Of a stretch of 64,000 nt of DNA, positions 34,811 through 47,330 are shown piece after piece. This DNA is from Ceriagrion tenellum (taxonomy: Eukaryota > Arthropoda > Insecta > Odonata > Coenagrionidae). Position numbers and translations under genes: made by a program. The DNA lies in NCBI GenBank assembly GCA_963169105.1, contig OY720643.1:21300373-21364372 (forward strand), read 5' to 3'. Below the pieces are notes generated by a model that saw only the letters and a program-made list of their open reading frames with translations, was not told the origin of the DNA and made no database searches. Within the stretch, counting starts at the first letter, position 1. Every line of letters starts with the position of its first letter.

Positions 34811-35394
34811 AATAAGATATAGCACGATAATTTCTCTACCGCAAAAAGTAGTGAGCGTTTCCCCGGCAGAAAATCAGTTAATGCTTAGTTAAATTTGCTC
34901 TGAAGGACAAGGAGGACTACTTAACAGCCTTAAATAATGCAAATACAAGAGGGATCTTTTTTGTTGTAGCTAAAATAAATAATAAAATATGGTGAACGTG
35001 GCAGACAGAATATTCTCCCAAAATTATTAAATAAATATTTTGGAGAGATGGAGAAAGAAAAGGAAAAATAATTAATTAGTTTAAAAAAATAGTAAAAAGG
35101 GGTCTGCAGAGACAAATGTCAATGGAATTGTAAATGACTATTTGTTATCAAGGCACATTTGTATTGTTGTTATTTTTGCCGTTATTTTTGCTGCTATTTT
35201 TTAGCAAGGTGCATTTCTATTGATTTTTTCTTAAGAATACGACCCCGAGCTGCTCTATTTAGTTGGTAAATGAAGAAAAAATTAAATTATTATGTTTAAT
35301 TTTACATACGTCCTGTCAACAGGCGTGTGCCTAATGGAACATCGATGTTTAATTGCTGAAGAATAAATGAAATGAACTAAACTCCGTCTCTCAG
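34811..35394. other. No recognisable feature
   Basis: AT-rich DNA; a 61-codon minus-strand frame (34930-35115) shows no motif. Confidence 0.4.
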
Positions 35395-35454
35395 GTTTTT
35401 AGAATCTTTTCGGAAAAAGTATTCAGGCTTATACATTGGAGAAGATGGCTACTC

Positions 35455-36168
35455 AGTTTGTTAGTATATACCTTAGATTAGGATTCGTAAAAAGGGTTCT
35501 AGGCAAACACGATGAGAGAGTACGAGAATGAAACTATTTTACACTTGTCAGGCCTCATTTAGAATATGCCTCTAGTGTATGGGATCCGTACTAGGAAGGT
35601 ATGATAAAAGAATTAGAGCGCGTGCAAAGGAGATCTGCCAGGTTTGTTAAAGGCCGTTATGATAATTGTATAAGTGTTACGAGCTTAATAGAAGAACTCG
35701 GATGGGAATTACTATCAGAACGCAGGTTAAAATTTAGGTTAAACCTTTTAAGTAAATTCGAAACGGATTTGTTCACAGATGACGTTAGATACATATTGAG
35801 AACCCCTGCGTATTTTGTTAGATTTGATCATATTAACAAGATTAGAGTGATAGATTGTCGTACCGATAGTTTAAAATGTCATTTTTCCCGCGTACTATAA
35901 GAGAAAACAATAGGCAGCGTAGAAAAGGGATAGGTAAGTGAAATATAGTTAGAGTAGTCTGTAGTACATGATGCATGTAATAACAACCGATAATCCCTTC
36001 CTTATTATGTAGATACTAACCATCTAGCTCCATGTAACCCTATTTTCTAGCATGTCTCATTTTAATATCCTAGTTGCATGTCAATAGTGCATGTTTGGTG
36101 ATCTTCACCCCCTGCCACACACCCTCGTGGTGGATCGCAGGGTATTACGTTGATGTAGATGTAGACCT
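35455..36168 (+). pseudogene. LINE-A RT C terminus, 3' UTR and tail (best copy)
   Basis: The most complete LINE-A piece. After R-L-G-F-V-K-R-V-L-G (35472 on) comes L-V-R-P-H-L-E-Y-A-S-S-V-W-D-P-Y, a stop, then IKELERVQRRSARFVKGRYD at 35604. S-V-T-S-L-I-E-E-L-G-W-E, LNLLSKFETDLFTDDVRYIL and INKIRVIDCRTDSLKCHFSR follow, ending near 35898. The V-R-P-x-L-E-Y-A-S-x-V-W-x-P and L-E-x-V-Q-R-R-x-x-R-F-V motifs define the C-terminal part of CR1/Jockey-type LINE RTs. The catalytic F/Y-A-D-D region is absent (5' truncation) and two in-frame stops occur. A 200-bp 3' UTR leads to the hairpin and GTAGATGTAGA tail. Confidence 0.85.
36105..36168 (+). other. LINE-A 3' hairpin and GTAGAT tail
   Basis: CCCTGC (36110-36115) pairs with GCAGGG (36137-36142), and CCAC (36115-36118) with GTGG (36127-36130). 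The tail follows immediately. The same fold can be drawn for the copies at 3.83, 14.7 and 16.3 kb, including one with a compensatory change. Such 3' hairpins normally guide LINE RT to its own RNA. Confidence 0.65.
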
Positions 36169-36958
36169 ACATAAAGCAATCTCTGCCTTCTGGCGTCGGT
36201 GTCAACCAGCGCCAATGAAATTAGATGAGGATAATGATCATCATGGTTTTAGATGAACTGAAGCATTTTCACTCATTCCTGCCCATGCCAATAGGATAGT
36301 ATCCCTTCATTTTGAGCTATCGCAGATCTTACCACTTTCATTACTTTCAGCAATAAGAATTTGTTGTCTACATCTTCAAGAATCACTGAAAGGCACTTTA
36401 CAAGTGTTTGGCAGGGAGCAATTCCCCTCAAGGCATGCCTATACTATCATACTCTTATTCGCTCAACTGTAAAATGTAATGCCATTTTAATTAACATATA
36501 TTGAAGCAGGCCAGTCGCAAGACGGTTTCCACCTTCCTATTTATGCGGAATTGACAATGCACTCATCCAATTCTGGGGCCATTTGATTAAGTTCAATTTA
36601 ATTTCAGACGGGAAGAATTAATAAATTTTGATTCCTTTAAATGTATTTTGGTCATCCAGTTGACTGAAATTGATTCATAGGAGTTAAAAGTCCTTTGCTT
36701 TTATTTAAAATTTAGATGAATGGTTTAATTTTATATTCTTGTGATGAGTAAAATTATCAAACAAAACTGTTCAATGACTGACACACTATGTATAAAATAA
36801 AATAAATATCGATAGTAGGAACATAAAAACAAAAGACACTTGTCTAAATAAATTGGGACGTGATAACAGCGCTAACTAGTGCTAGTAGCAATTTAGTATA
36901 AAAGTAGTATAAATGGCGCCATTGCTCTAAGATTATCGATAAATTTGATAGGTAACTT
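36169..36958. other. No recognisable feature
   Basis: AT-rich DNA. A TATAAATGGCGCC sequence near 36908 lies just upstream of a GC-rich island, but no transcript can be inferred. Confidence 0.35.
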
Positions 36959-37760
36959 CTAATTGTATATGGAAAACTTTGTTTTATTTATTTCCATCCT
37001 ACGATCTATGTCTCTACTTTTATGCACCTGTTCTAACCAACCATGGTAGCTCAGAGTTTTCCAAGATAGGCATTCCAATTTACTGAGCGCTAATTTTCGG
37101 CAGTGCCTCTTAAAAAAATAAAGTCTCGTGGTGAAACTCCCCACCGCATCACATACGACCCGATGTCGTTGCCGTCGTGCTCCCGCCAGGATTTCTTGCG
37201 AGTCTAGGCTTCTCACACACAGAGCAAACGCCGCCGCCCTCTCCGCTGCCTGCAACACACCATCTCTTTCCCCCCGGCTGTCCCCTTGAGCCCGCATACT
37301 CCACACCCGGGATGGTTTGATGAAAGAGCGAACCACGCCACTGCCGCTCCATTCTTCCTCCCCCTGCACCCTCTCATTAACTCCAAACCGCACCCTGGTC
37401 TGGTATGCGGGTGCCGCCGCCGCTACACGGCAGGCACTTCCCTCTAACCCCCACCCCTGGCTTGCATCATCAAAAACCGTCCCCCAGTTTCCCCCGAACA
37501 AACTCCCCGACCTACTCCTATCTCCCCCGCCCGCTCACCCACCCACCCACCGGTACACAGTCTCCGACCCTCGCTCACGAAACTTCTAATCCCATTTGTG
37601 CCGACGCCTCGAGAATCTTTCGAGCGAGTATAACTCCTTCGGTAGGTTTGCTCCCGGCTCGGTTGCGGCGAGCTAGTTTTTCTCATTTCGGCCGACTCAA
37701 ACGACGGTGTCGTGACCCAGAAACAGTTGATGCTCCACCTGCGTTACGCGTGACATCTCG
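36959..37760. other. GC-rich island with a 180-codon open frame
   Basis: C-rich on the plus strand, rich in CpG, with a CCACCCACCCACC tract near 37540. The minus strand is open for 180 codons (36959-37501) from a TTG. Its product is rich in Arg, Ala, Gly and Ser, with no signal peptide, repeat or domain that I recognise. The plus strand is also open for 120 and 90 codons over the same DNA. Scarcity of stop codons in GC-rich DNA explains this as well as coding does. It could equally be a promoter or 5' exon. Confidence 0.3.
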
Positions 37761-37984
37761 TCTGTAGCAATGGATCAATTCGTTACCGCAGTGGAGCCAC
37801 GAAATGACTTGCATTAATAAAAACACACCATAATTAGCAAAAACTCTAAGGAAAAATTTAGACCTAACATTTTGTATTCAAGAACTATCCAGTGAGAACT
37901 AATTCATACGTTGTATATCGTTTTGAAATGTTCAAAGTTCATATTAATACGCCGTCATAAGTGTATGTTCATACAATATTATTA

Positions 37985-38190
37985 GTGCCACACACATTGG
38001 AGGCGGCTTGCTGGGATTTATTAAGATGTGAAAAAAGATGAGATTAGTTAATGCGGAGCAATTAGACTACGAAGAGTACAGGAATGAAAGGGAATTTAGG
38101 CATGGTGAGCACTCTCAATTTTTCTTATGTATGTTCTTGGTAAGACCCCAGCTCACATCATATGAGATTGATCCGTAATTAAACGATGGA
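37985..38190 (+). pseudogene. Decayed LINE-A pieces
   Basis: GTGCCACACACATTGG, then AGGCGGCTTGCTGGG (37987-38017) is a diverged LINE-A 3' end. From about 38130 the plus strand reads F-L-V-R-P-Q-L-T-S-Y-E-I-D-P, which resembles L-V-R-P-H-L-E-Y-A-S-S-V-W-D-P of the copy at 35.5 kb. Both matches are short, so the call is weak. Confidence 0.35.
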
Positions 38191-40680
38191 AATAATATCT
38201 AGAGGAAGTATGGCGTAATAATGTTTTCCCATTATTCAGGCGATATTTGCGATCCTTCTTCTTCATCTTGTTGGCTTCTAACCTGTTCTATACCAGTTCT
38301 CTTTCCTCACCAACATTATTTCCATATCTTCCTGCGTCGTTCAGGATTTTTTCCTTATTGATCTCTCGAAATATTTGCCATCATGTTGTCGTCCATTCTT
38401 TTTTTGCGGTGCATTCACTCTACGTTACACCTTTCTTCGCTCTTTGTCATATGTGCTTAATCGTGCTATTTTGCATAACCTCGAAGCATGACATGTGTTC
38501 TATAAATATGTTCCATAGTTAAATATAGCAAATAATGGCCTATTCGCAAGCATTGGTGCTTTTCAGTTTCTTCACTTTACTCCACCCAATTTCTCCGTCA
38601 GTTTCTTCCATTTCTCAGCCAATTATTAAGATCCCTTTAATTATGCCGTTCAGCATAATAAGAGTTAATTTTTAGCAACTTCCTTCAAAGAAAGAGCTCA
38701 TTAAGAAATGTCATTACTTTATTTTACAAGTTATACATTTGAATGCCAAGATCATGTTCTAGATATGCCTTAAATTATGATTTCATGAAGGAAAATTGGG
38801 GAAATTATGGCAATTACCATTCCTTTTCTTGGTATCGAGTTGGGCATGTCTTACTGGTTCATGTCACGTCCCTTTTCGTGTTAAACTCTCGGCAAAATAG
38901 GGGTTTTTATATGGTATCTGCGCATTTGAGGTTCATTTAATTACATCTCTTTGTGGGAATACCGAAAACTCACCATAATTTCAAAAGTTTTGATGTAAGT
39001 CCAAGGACTTTTTTGAGCGGATCTTCATTTCTTACTTCAGCAGACAGTCATTTGAACACGTAATGACAAGAGTAAAAGGGAGAGGGGGAAAAAAAAACAA
39101 TTTCCTCCTGGAACACTCATCTACTTCTGGAAGGTCTTTTACGGCAGACAATGGTCTCGTGTGTGTGTGTGCTCTGAAAACAAAGTGAACCCAACTGCCG
39201 TAATAAAAGTGACTCAAGATCTTATCATTTCGTTGAAATACGAGATATTTTCTTGGAGCAGGCACAGTTTATCATTAGGGCATACTCTTCATTTTTGCAT
39301 TGTGAGGTTGAAGAAGGGAAATGTAGAGCAATTTGTGAGCCCCCAGTCCAATATTTTTCGCCTTGGCTGTAAAATTTGAGAGGTCTTTCCGCGTTGAAAA
39401 CGAAAGAAAGTTCAAGACGCAAGTCATTCCCTCCATTTATTTGCCGTGCTGCTTAGACTTAAAAAATAATGACTTATCTAAGCTTAGCCTTACTGCGAAA
39501 AAATCTTCGATGATTTCCCACTCAAATTGGTAATCTTTTGGATAAAAAAATGTCCATTGGGCTAGGAGGGAATGATTTTTGACCTCGTGAAAGCCATCAA
39601 TGAATGTCAAAAAAATATAGAACTCCAAATGTGTAGTTCAAAAGCTACGTTTGTCTTAGTCACATTTTATCCGTTCTTAAGCATTTTTAAAATCTGTAGA
39701 ACAAACATTGAACACAAATATTTCCATCATTATGAAAAGTATTTTCAAACACATCGACTTTCATTCTTTCTAATAAAAATGAAAATCAATGGTCGAAAAA
39801 AATATTTTGTACGTGAAATCACGAAATTTTATTTGCATGAAAATTTGCTCTGCAGAGAATCAACTTTAAAATAATAATAATGTATATAAAACGCCTAGTT
39901 TAAGGTGTAGTTTTTTGCATACAGACTCCAAGTCACTTAATTACCACACAATCTTCGCATGGTTGACGAGGAAAATTAGCAAAAAACGTGGACTTTACGT
40001 GCCCTTTACTTGCAATTTGATTACCCAAAATAATGTTGCTTGCTATTAGTTGCAATTCGCTTATCACATTTAGAAACGTGACACAGATACATGTACTTAT
40101 TTTAACTTGCACGATGACGGCTAGCTCTGTGTAGCTAATATGTTCTGTATCTAAATTGTGGTTATAAAAATAAAAATACACTTCTCCAGTGTGGTTGATA
40201 ATCATTTACTGTTATCGTGTTTCAAATTTTGATATGAATCTTAAATATTCTGTTAAAAATAGCCTTTAAAGCGATTAAGTAGACCGAGAAGTAATCAAGT
40301 TGCCATGGAAGCCCCAGGGAGCCATTTCAACAATTAGGGTTGCAAACAGCTGCTGAGACACATTCTTGGAAAGAAGGTTTCTTGAGAAGCTGTTCCAGGA
40401 AATGGCACTGACGCTTGTTCCTTCTGAATGGCAGTCCAAACCGTAATAGTGAGAAGTGGACCAATTTCCAGGGTAAAGAAGTATTACTTGCGAGTTATCA
40501 CTGACAGGAGCCGAGTTCCATTCGCATTTTCTTGACTTCGAGTGAAATAAGAAAATGTTTTTGCCTCTATGCCTGATTTCTAAGGTAAGATGAAGATATT
40601 TGTGAACGTTGTTTTGCTTTGAAGGTAGTACCACATTCTTATTTGTTCATTTTTGCCATTTTATCATGCTCCATTAGTTA
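38191..40680. other. AT-rich stretch, nothing recognised
   Basis: The longest frames are 100 codons (39572-39874, plus) and 119 codons (40275-40634, minus), with no family motif. A short (GT)n run lies at 39159-39171. Confidence 0.4.
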
Positions 40681-40815
40681 ATGGACCAAATAAAGAAGAA
40701 AGTACTTCTAAAGAGATATCAGGAGGTAAGGGAACTATCATTAGATAGGGAAGAGTAGAGGGCTGCAGTCAACCGTCTTAGGATTGTTAAACCAATGATG
40801 ATGATGATGAATATA
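40681..40815 (+). pseudogene. LINE-B 3' end with (ATG)n tail
   Basis: The frame gives M-D-Q-I-KKKVLLKRYQEVRELSLDRE, a stop, then R-A-A-V-N-R-L and the repeat ATGATGATGATGA (40796-40808). The 56.4-kb copy has the same end (K-F-M-D-Q-I-K, R-K-R-Y-Q-E-V-S-K-L, W-R-A-A-V-N-Q-S). Only the last 45 codons and tail remain. Confidence 0.8.
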
Positions 40816-42869
40816 CTCTATGTATTTGTAGATAAATTTTCCGGGTTAGGCTTTTTGCAAAGCTCGGAAACTCATGCAAGTGTTTTCTTGGGAGGTCCTA
40901 GTGAAACTTCGTTTCCAATGACACAAAGTCCCACATTTTCTTGCCTGAACTAAACAGCTCTGCGCATCCATCTCTTAAACTTCGTGACTTTTACATTCTG
41001 GCATGATTGAGTGTAACACGACCCGGAAAAGTAGACAGTTTTGTTAGCCAATCGGGAAAGTTGCTGGAGCCTTGGACCCGATTTGTCACAGACTCGGTAA
41101 TCGAACGGCGACGCCATTGAATCTAGCGCGAACGCTTAGGAGTTTGGCGCCGACTGTCGCTAAGTGGAACGTAACTCTGCTCGCTGGTGCGCAGACCGTG
41201 GGTCCAATAAATACTTCTAATTATGAAATGCTCGGCAGACGACAATTCAAAGCGTCATTGTCACCAGGGCGCCATAGATCAACGACCCCGTTGCCATTGT
41301 AAAGTCACGATCGTCCAAGTGAAACGAACATGACATAATTAATCATCTGAGTGTAAGGAGTATAAAGAATATGATTAAGAAAAATAATGGTACATCATAG
41401 TCATTACGATATGCATTCAGAAAAGAAGAATATGCAAGGTGTATTAGTTTGCATCACTACATTAATAATACGAAGCTATGATATCAGCTCCTATATTTTA
41501 CCCATCATTTATTATATGGTAATTATATGGATATCTCTAAAGTAGAAATAGATTGATACGCCCCCTTCAGTCATGCTCCAATTACCAATATTTTAAAAAT
41601 ACCAAATGCCTCTGATTATCAATTAGCTTGCATTTCTCTAATACGTGTACTGATCTACACAAACGCATTGCCCTGCAAACTCCTCCTGGAATATGTAGCA
41701 GGGGAAGCCGATATCTAATAAATAAGTAAAAGTCTAAATCACCGAAGAATGTGCTACTCAAGGGAAAACCGCTCTGTAAGATAAAATGACAGCTAAATTC
41801 GTGGCACGTATTGGCCGTTAAATCAAACACACGTAGTTGCAAAAGTACTGCGGCTAATAGAAATAAAATTACTGCAAGATTTAAAATTCTTTTAATGCCG
41901 AAACTAGATCTTAACTCAACTTGATACGTGATAAAGAGCTCATGCAACTGCGTTTATATTTACGGAGACTCGTCTGAACCCCTGAGTTTCTCACATTATG
42001 ACGTGGGAAACGTCAATAGAAAACTAAAAAATAAAAACTCAAAAATTCGGGTACCATTTGCATAATCAAACAAGTGTCTAAGGAATGTTCACTAGAGAAC
42101 TAGCTCCATACCTAGAATCGTCACAGGAAGTCCACACTCTCTTGTATGAGGTTATATTAACAGGATTCTTGGGAGTATTACTGAGGGTGGTGGCCTGTAG
42201 GCTACAATTACACTTCATTTCTCGAGTCCGAAAGTGGCCAACAAAGTAGAACTAAATTATGGACTAACTAGAGTTCTTGCCTCCAATCCCATGAATTTAG
42301 GTTCTATTTCTGGCCAGCTATTGCCCTATTCATTATATAGGGCGTAAAACTGTGGTTCCCTTGGTAGTTTGCGTTAAGAATAGGCTAATGTAGACACTGT
42401 GTTTCTCTCCACCCTTCCACCTATTCTCATGTTATTCTTTCTCATCCAATTTACTCCTCTTACCATTATTGCGCAAATGACCTCCGGTGTAGGTGGCCAC
42501 CAACTGATCATTGGTTTACTAAGTATACGATTATCGATGACCAACCCAAATCAAATAGAGCGCTCGCATCAACGTGTGCAGAATTTCCTCAAACTCGGGA
42601 GAAAAAAATCAGAAATATTACCAGATAAAATATTAACTCATAGTAAAACTTAGAACGCTAAAAAAATAAAAATGTTTAGCTTCGAACAAAAAACTGTGAA
42701 ATTCATCGTAAATAAAGATAAAAATACGTCAATATCTTTAAGAATAAAAGGCGCCCAGCTAGAATCGGCTCCTAATTACTGATGGTGAAATACTGATTTG
42801 CGCGAACTTAATAGGTGTAACACGCTCGATTTACACCAACTTCACGCCACTGTAGTAGGATTTTCACCA
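40816..42869. other. No recognisable gene
   Basis: Mostly AT-rich, with a more CG-balanced patch at 41040-41320. A 121-codon minus-strand frame at 41582-41947 shows no known domain. Confidence 0.4.
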
Positions 42870-43365
42870 ACTGGGAGACACACAAATTAAATATTGCATT
42901 ATTAATGGTGCAATAAAATAGTTTTACATGACAGAACTTGTAAGTAATCAAGTGAAAATATCGGAATAAGTCTTCAACATGACTCATTTTTCTCACGCGG
43001 TACGTTTGAAACTCCATCAAAACGGAAGGATTATTGTGATTCCGAAGAATTTACTGCGGTGACAATATGATTGATTTTCAAAAATAGTTGAGAAAACATA
43101 CAAACTACACACTGTTGATTTTTGACGAGATCTAAGTGTAGGGAATGCCTCATTTTTAATACATATAAGGTCTCTCTGGAGTGCATACACGTACTATTTC
43201 CCATATTAAAGGGCTGGTATTTTTTGGCAAATATCTCGGAAAGTAATGTGGTAAGGGGTTGAATTTTTGACGTCTATGGAAGTGTGATATATTTTTCTTT
43301 AAAATGAGACCAAATTCATTGATTTCTAGGTAAAATGATTTTTCGCTCCAACTTCCTTAAGGTTG
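42870..43365 (+). repeat. Unclassified dispersed repeat, copy 2
   Basis: About 495 bp, same orientation as copy 1 (5758-6242), sharing CGCGGTACGTTTGA, GCGGTGACAATATGATT and TTCATTGATTTCTAGGTAAA. The flanks outside the aligned part do not match, so the boundaries are probably those of a mobile unit. Confidence 0.65.
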
Positions 43366-43929
43366 TACAGCATGTGTCCATCGGTGACTCCTCGGCATGA
43401 TTGAAGTCTATGGATGGAAAGTGACGGAGGTTGGGCTCCGTCAATTTATTTATCTGATAAGCATTAATATACATTTCACGCCAATCCATTCTGCTTGCCC
43501 TCATCCATTTCTCGCGGCATTCCACGCCAGTTGCCAACGAAAAAAGTCACCGGATCCGGGCCTCGCGGCCACGCCTTTAAGAATGGGAATGAATTTACGA
43601 CGACCAAAGTCTCTGACGAGTCACCGAGTGGGCGCCCGAGCTAACCTCTCTCACTCTCTTTTCAAGTGATGAAGTGTGGTGGGAGGGGGTCCAAATCCGA
43701 CCAATGTGACAGTGAAAGGAAGAAAAGACAGGGCGGACGAAAAATAGGGCAATTTTCGGGCGGGGACCATGGTATTTGCGACGAAAGGGTAGAAGATACG
43801 ACTCTGTTAACCGATTGAAATAATTTTCATGAGCGTCTTAGATAACTTAAAATGAATGAGTTGCAAAGATTGCTTCATTTATGCATGGTTCTTCCATGCT
43901 CTTAATAAGTACACAAGAGGATTATTGGC
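43366..43929. other. No recognisable feature
   Basis: A moderately GC-rich patch (43480-43800) with unassigned short frames on both strands. Confidence 0.35.
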
Positions 43930-44395
43930 CCAGTAGCAAGTGCATTAGGTTGAGCATAGCGTTAGCCAATGAAAAGTTTTGTAATGGGATGGAGCTGATA
44001 CCCGGGATATTAAAGATAATAAGAAGAGGCTGGTGAAGAACTTGATATGAAGTATAGCGTTGTATAAGGCAGAGACGTGGGCTCTGAGAAAGGAGGACGA
44101 GAATAAGCAACAGACGTTAGAGATGTGGGTATGATGAAGAAGGAGGATAGATATGTTGAGGTGGACGGATATAACAACAAACTATGAAGTGCTAGGTATA
44201 GCTGAAAAGAAAATTTTTGAATGAGATATGGTAGAGGGAAGGTAAGTGGCTGGAAGAGGTAATGACAGGGGATGGGTTGCTGAAGACCATGATAGAGGGA
44301 AGGACGTTGGGCAATCGAGGAAGGGGAAGGGAGAATCGGTTTAATGAACGTGATGATGAAGGGTTACACATACGCGGAGTTGTAGAAAGAAATAT
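43930..44395 (+). pseudogene. LINE-B RT fragment, plus strand
   Basis: The plus strand gives K-K-R-L-V-K-N-L-I, a stop, then SIALYKAETWALRKEDENKQ and Q-T-L-E-M-W-V, followed by R-R-R-M-D-M-L-R-W-T-D and N-Y-E-V-L-G. This is the V-K-T-L-I-W-S-V-A-L-Y-G-x-E-T-W to W-T-D block. Farther on, R-K-G-E-G-R-I-G-L-M and K-G-Y-T-Y-A-E-L recall the R-G-R-x-R-x-x-x-x-D and S-Y-E-E-M-K end. The W-I-G-H segment is missing or too decayed to see. It is closest to the copy at 4.32-4.82 kb. Confidence 0.7.
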
Positions 44396-44879
44396 GATAT
44401 CACCTACATATGTAGGTTTCTGAATCATGTACCTAACATCGCACCACATTCAAACTTCTCTCCCCTGTGGTGCTCACTCGCCCATTCGGTGTTTACTTCC
44501 CTTGGAGGTCGCCCATTCGCTTTGCCCCACAGTCTTCCGGCCGCAACTGCTGGGAATCTCATTTACTCCTTCGTACTGAAGATCTGGGATTTTGCTCATG
44601 GATTTTGGAAGAAGGTCACCAATTTCCTCCACCACGCTTGGGACAAACCAAAAGGGCGACCTCTTTCCGATTGTGTAATCACTACAGGGCTCTCAAAAAC
44701 AAGCACTGCGTGTAGTCAGCAGTCGCAGAGCATGCCTTCTCAAACCTAAGACATCAGGTATAGATTAGTGATGCACAAGTCTTATCCAAGGAAAGTATTA
44801 TTTCTCTCGAATCATCTGGGAGTCTGCTGAAATAGAAAAATAAAAATAAAATATCAATGGAGATGGCGGGCTTAGACTC
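44396..44879. other. Unassigned DNA with overlapping open frames
   Basis: Two overlapping plus-strand frames of 82 and 86 codons (44467-44749) have no recognised motif. A short inverted pair containing AGTCTTATCCAA (about 44780) and TTGGATAAGACT (about 44889) may belong to the PLE-like unit that follows. Confidence 0.35.
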
Positions 44880-45135
44880 CACGACTCTTGGATAAGACTA
44901 ACTACAGAACAAAAACGCGCAAAAATCAGAGTCTTCGACGCTGATTGGCCGCGCTACTGGAAGGCCACCCTGAGGACGCTATATATATATACTTGTCCAT
45001 CTCCACCAGTCTGCATTTGGATCTGGTCTGAAGATGTGTCCAGCGTTGCCCACGAAACGTCATCATCAAGATAACGCAACGCAGCACAACTCGGAAACAG
45101 TGGAATTACCCATTCTTACAAGTTTTATTTATCCG
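44880..45135 (+). mobile_element. Solitary PLE-like end
   Basis: A TATATATATATA box (44980-44991) lies about 37 bp upstream of a hammerhead-like core, the same order as in the PLE arm at 61.23-61.30 kb. Downstream comes CATCATCAAGATAACG. No RT or endonuclease coding sequence accompanies it. It is most likely a solo end of a different PLE family. Confidence 0.5.
45028..45061 (+). ncRNA. Hammerhead-ribozyme-like core
   Basis: CTGAAGA (45028-45034), a short GTG/CAC stem enclosing a 13-nt loop, then GAAAC and GTC (45059-45061). Flanking TGGT/ATCA could form a 4-bp stem I with one wobble pair. All three core boxes are intact, but the stems are short. Confidence 0.5.
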
Positions 45136-47330
45136 CACGCATTTAGTATTGTCTCCTTTAAGTAATATGCCACATTTACCGATGCAACGCTTGTATTAAT
45201 ATCCTGAGAACTGCATCAATGTACTTGCTTAAGACTATCCAATAACAACGTAATGATGTATGTCAGAAGTTTACTAAGCAATAATTTATACAGATGAAAC
45301 TTCTCGATGTATTAACTTTGTAACTAATTTTATCGATAAATTTGGATCTCGAATTATTTACCGGTTATATCAGCATTATAAGTACGTAATTTTACTACGA
45401 ATCCCTTCTTTGCTACACACTCTCCGATATCCAGTGTAAAATAATGACGTGCTTTCGGAATCAGCCGCTGTTAAATTTAGATGGAAGTATTCTCCTTAAA
45501 ATAAACAAAGGATACGCGATGCGGAAGAAATGAGTCATAGTAGATTGTTCTTGACGCTCTTACTATGTTGGATCACCCAGACATATCATTCATCGTTATC
45601 CTATCTTCTGCAGGGAGTGTAGATAGTGGAATGATATACCACCAAGACTAAAGCCCACGGGAGGAATCCTCTCTATGTATTTGTAATATGAGGCAATCCA
45701 TTTTCACGCTGTCTAAACGACTTTGTCAGACAGGGACCATTTGCTTCAATTTATTCTGCTGCATTTTCCCCTGTTAATTAATCAAGCCTCATGTGATTTG
45801 CCTCTTTCTGTTGTTGACACACTTGCAGAATTTTTTCTATTTACATTAACTTTGAGTGTTCTTATCATTTTTGAACTCTTTTCCGGTATGACTGTATGGT
45901 AAAATTAATAATAGGACCCTTGTTAACAAAGTTTTCTCAAATAAATGCGCAGTGATCAGAAGTATATCGGAAATATAAGAAAATATTGCGTCTCTGTGCT
46001 ATAAACATCCCAGATAAAGGTTAATTTGAGGATATAATCTTGATAAACAGTGCATAGAAAAGTGGGCCCTATGGCTTTTCTCATCACATTTTCAAACGTT
46101 CCAATGCGTCTGCTTAAAATCTACTCCTGTTTTCATGAATGGAGAGGTTTTGACTGGCTAATTCACTTGCAAGCGAGATATTTTTGTGTAGTTATGTTGA
46201 CACGTGTAATTTAGCGGAGTTAATGAAGAGATTATTGACAATACTTTATATACTCTATTGCATTTGTTGAAGAGTCTAGGCGTGGTGAACCGATAGTAGC
46301 CTAAAAATTGACCTCTTTCCTCCGTATAGCAATGCATTGCGAAAAAATTCTTTGACCCTTCGTGCGGATAATTTTAATTTTACCTTATAAGGCGATATTT
46401 GTCTTTTGTACAAAATTCCCCGCAGATATTTTCATTTAAAATATGAAAATTAAATTCTTGCATATACACATAGCCGTAGCATATACTACAAGAAATATGA
46501 GTCATGATCTTAAGACATAACACATCAGTGCTCCAATGGATGCACGGAGTCATACTCCAATGACATCTAATGGCATCCAGAGTCTGCGATTGCTAAATTT
46601 TCAGCAAATCATATCATTGCTACCCACAAGAAAAGTTAATATCGAAGTGTTACCAAATATCGAATACTGGGACAAGCATCACAGCTTAATTATTACAGAG
46701 CTAAGAATTTCTAAGAAAACGACTCTATTTGGTTGTATTCTTCGGTAAGTCTTAAATACCCATATTAAACATCGATAAAGTTGTATTTTAAGTCAAGTAG
46801 AGCTCTTGTTTTGTCATGTACATCTGCAACTTTAAAATATCGCTCAAACCACTTTCAGCTGAAGAGCTACCTTGATGAACATGTAACGTTTATCACACAA
46901 ATTTATATGTAGCTCTTGGTTAGGATTACTATTCATGTAAATAATAATAAGAATACGATGCAATAAATCTGGGCAGAAAATAAAATCATGCGAGTCATTT
47001 CCCCATTTCCGAGGGGCGATAGTAATAGCAGAAAGTTATCAAATCGAAGCCCAAAATCTGGTCTACCAAGCAATATTAAGTCCCAACAGTCATGCCGACA
47101 TTCAAAAGTTATTTTTAAATTACAGACACGGAAAACTAATTGGTATTCCACGCAGACATTATTAACTGTTTAAAAAAGAAAATATTTCCACCATATTGGT
47201 CCTGAGACAACGGTATTACCTCAGAATTTTGCTCACTTTCTACGAACAGATTCGAAAGCTCAGATCTATGCTTTTTGGGAGGCATGAAATTCGATAAACA
47301 CGGGGAATGATGTCGGAGATGATTCCTTTG
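45136..47330. other. AT-rich stretch, nothing recognised
   Basis: Short chance frames only (up to 72 codons). No repeat end was recognised. Confidence 0.4.

Noticed and set aside
36900..36925. TATAAATGGCGCC as a core promoter
   Set aside because: No transcript start, initiator or coding exon can be linked to it; TATA-like words are common in this composition.
38190..38520. A further LINE-B fragment on the minus strand
   Set aside because: A lysine/arginine-rich translation suggested it, but no W-I-G-H, R-G-R or E-T-W motif could be placed.
44467..44749. Two overlapping plus-strand frames
   Set aside because: No family match, and codon pattern does not favour either frame.
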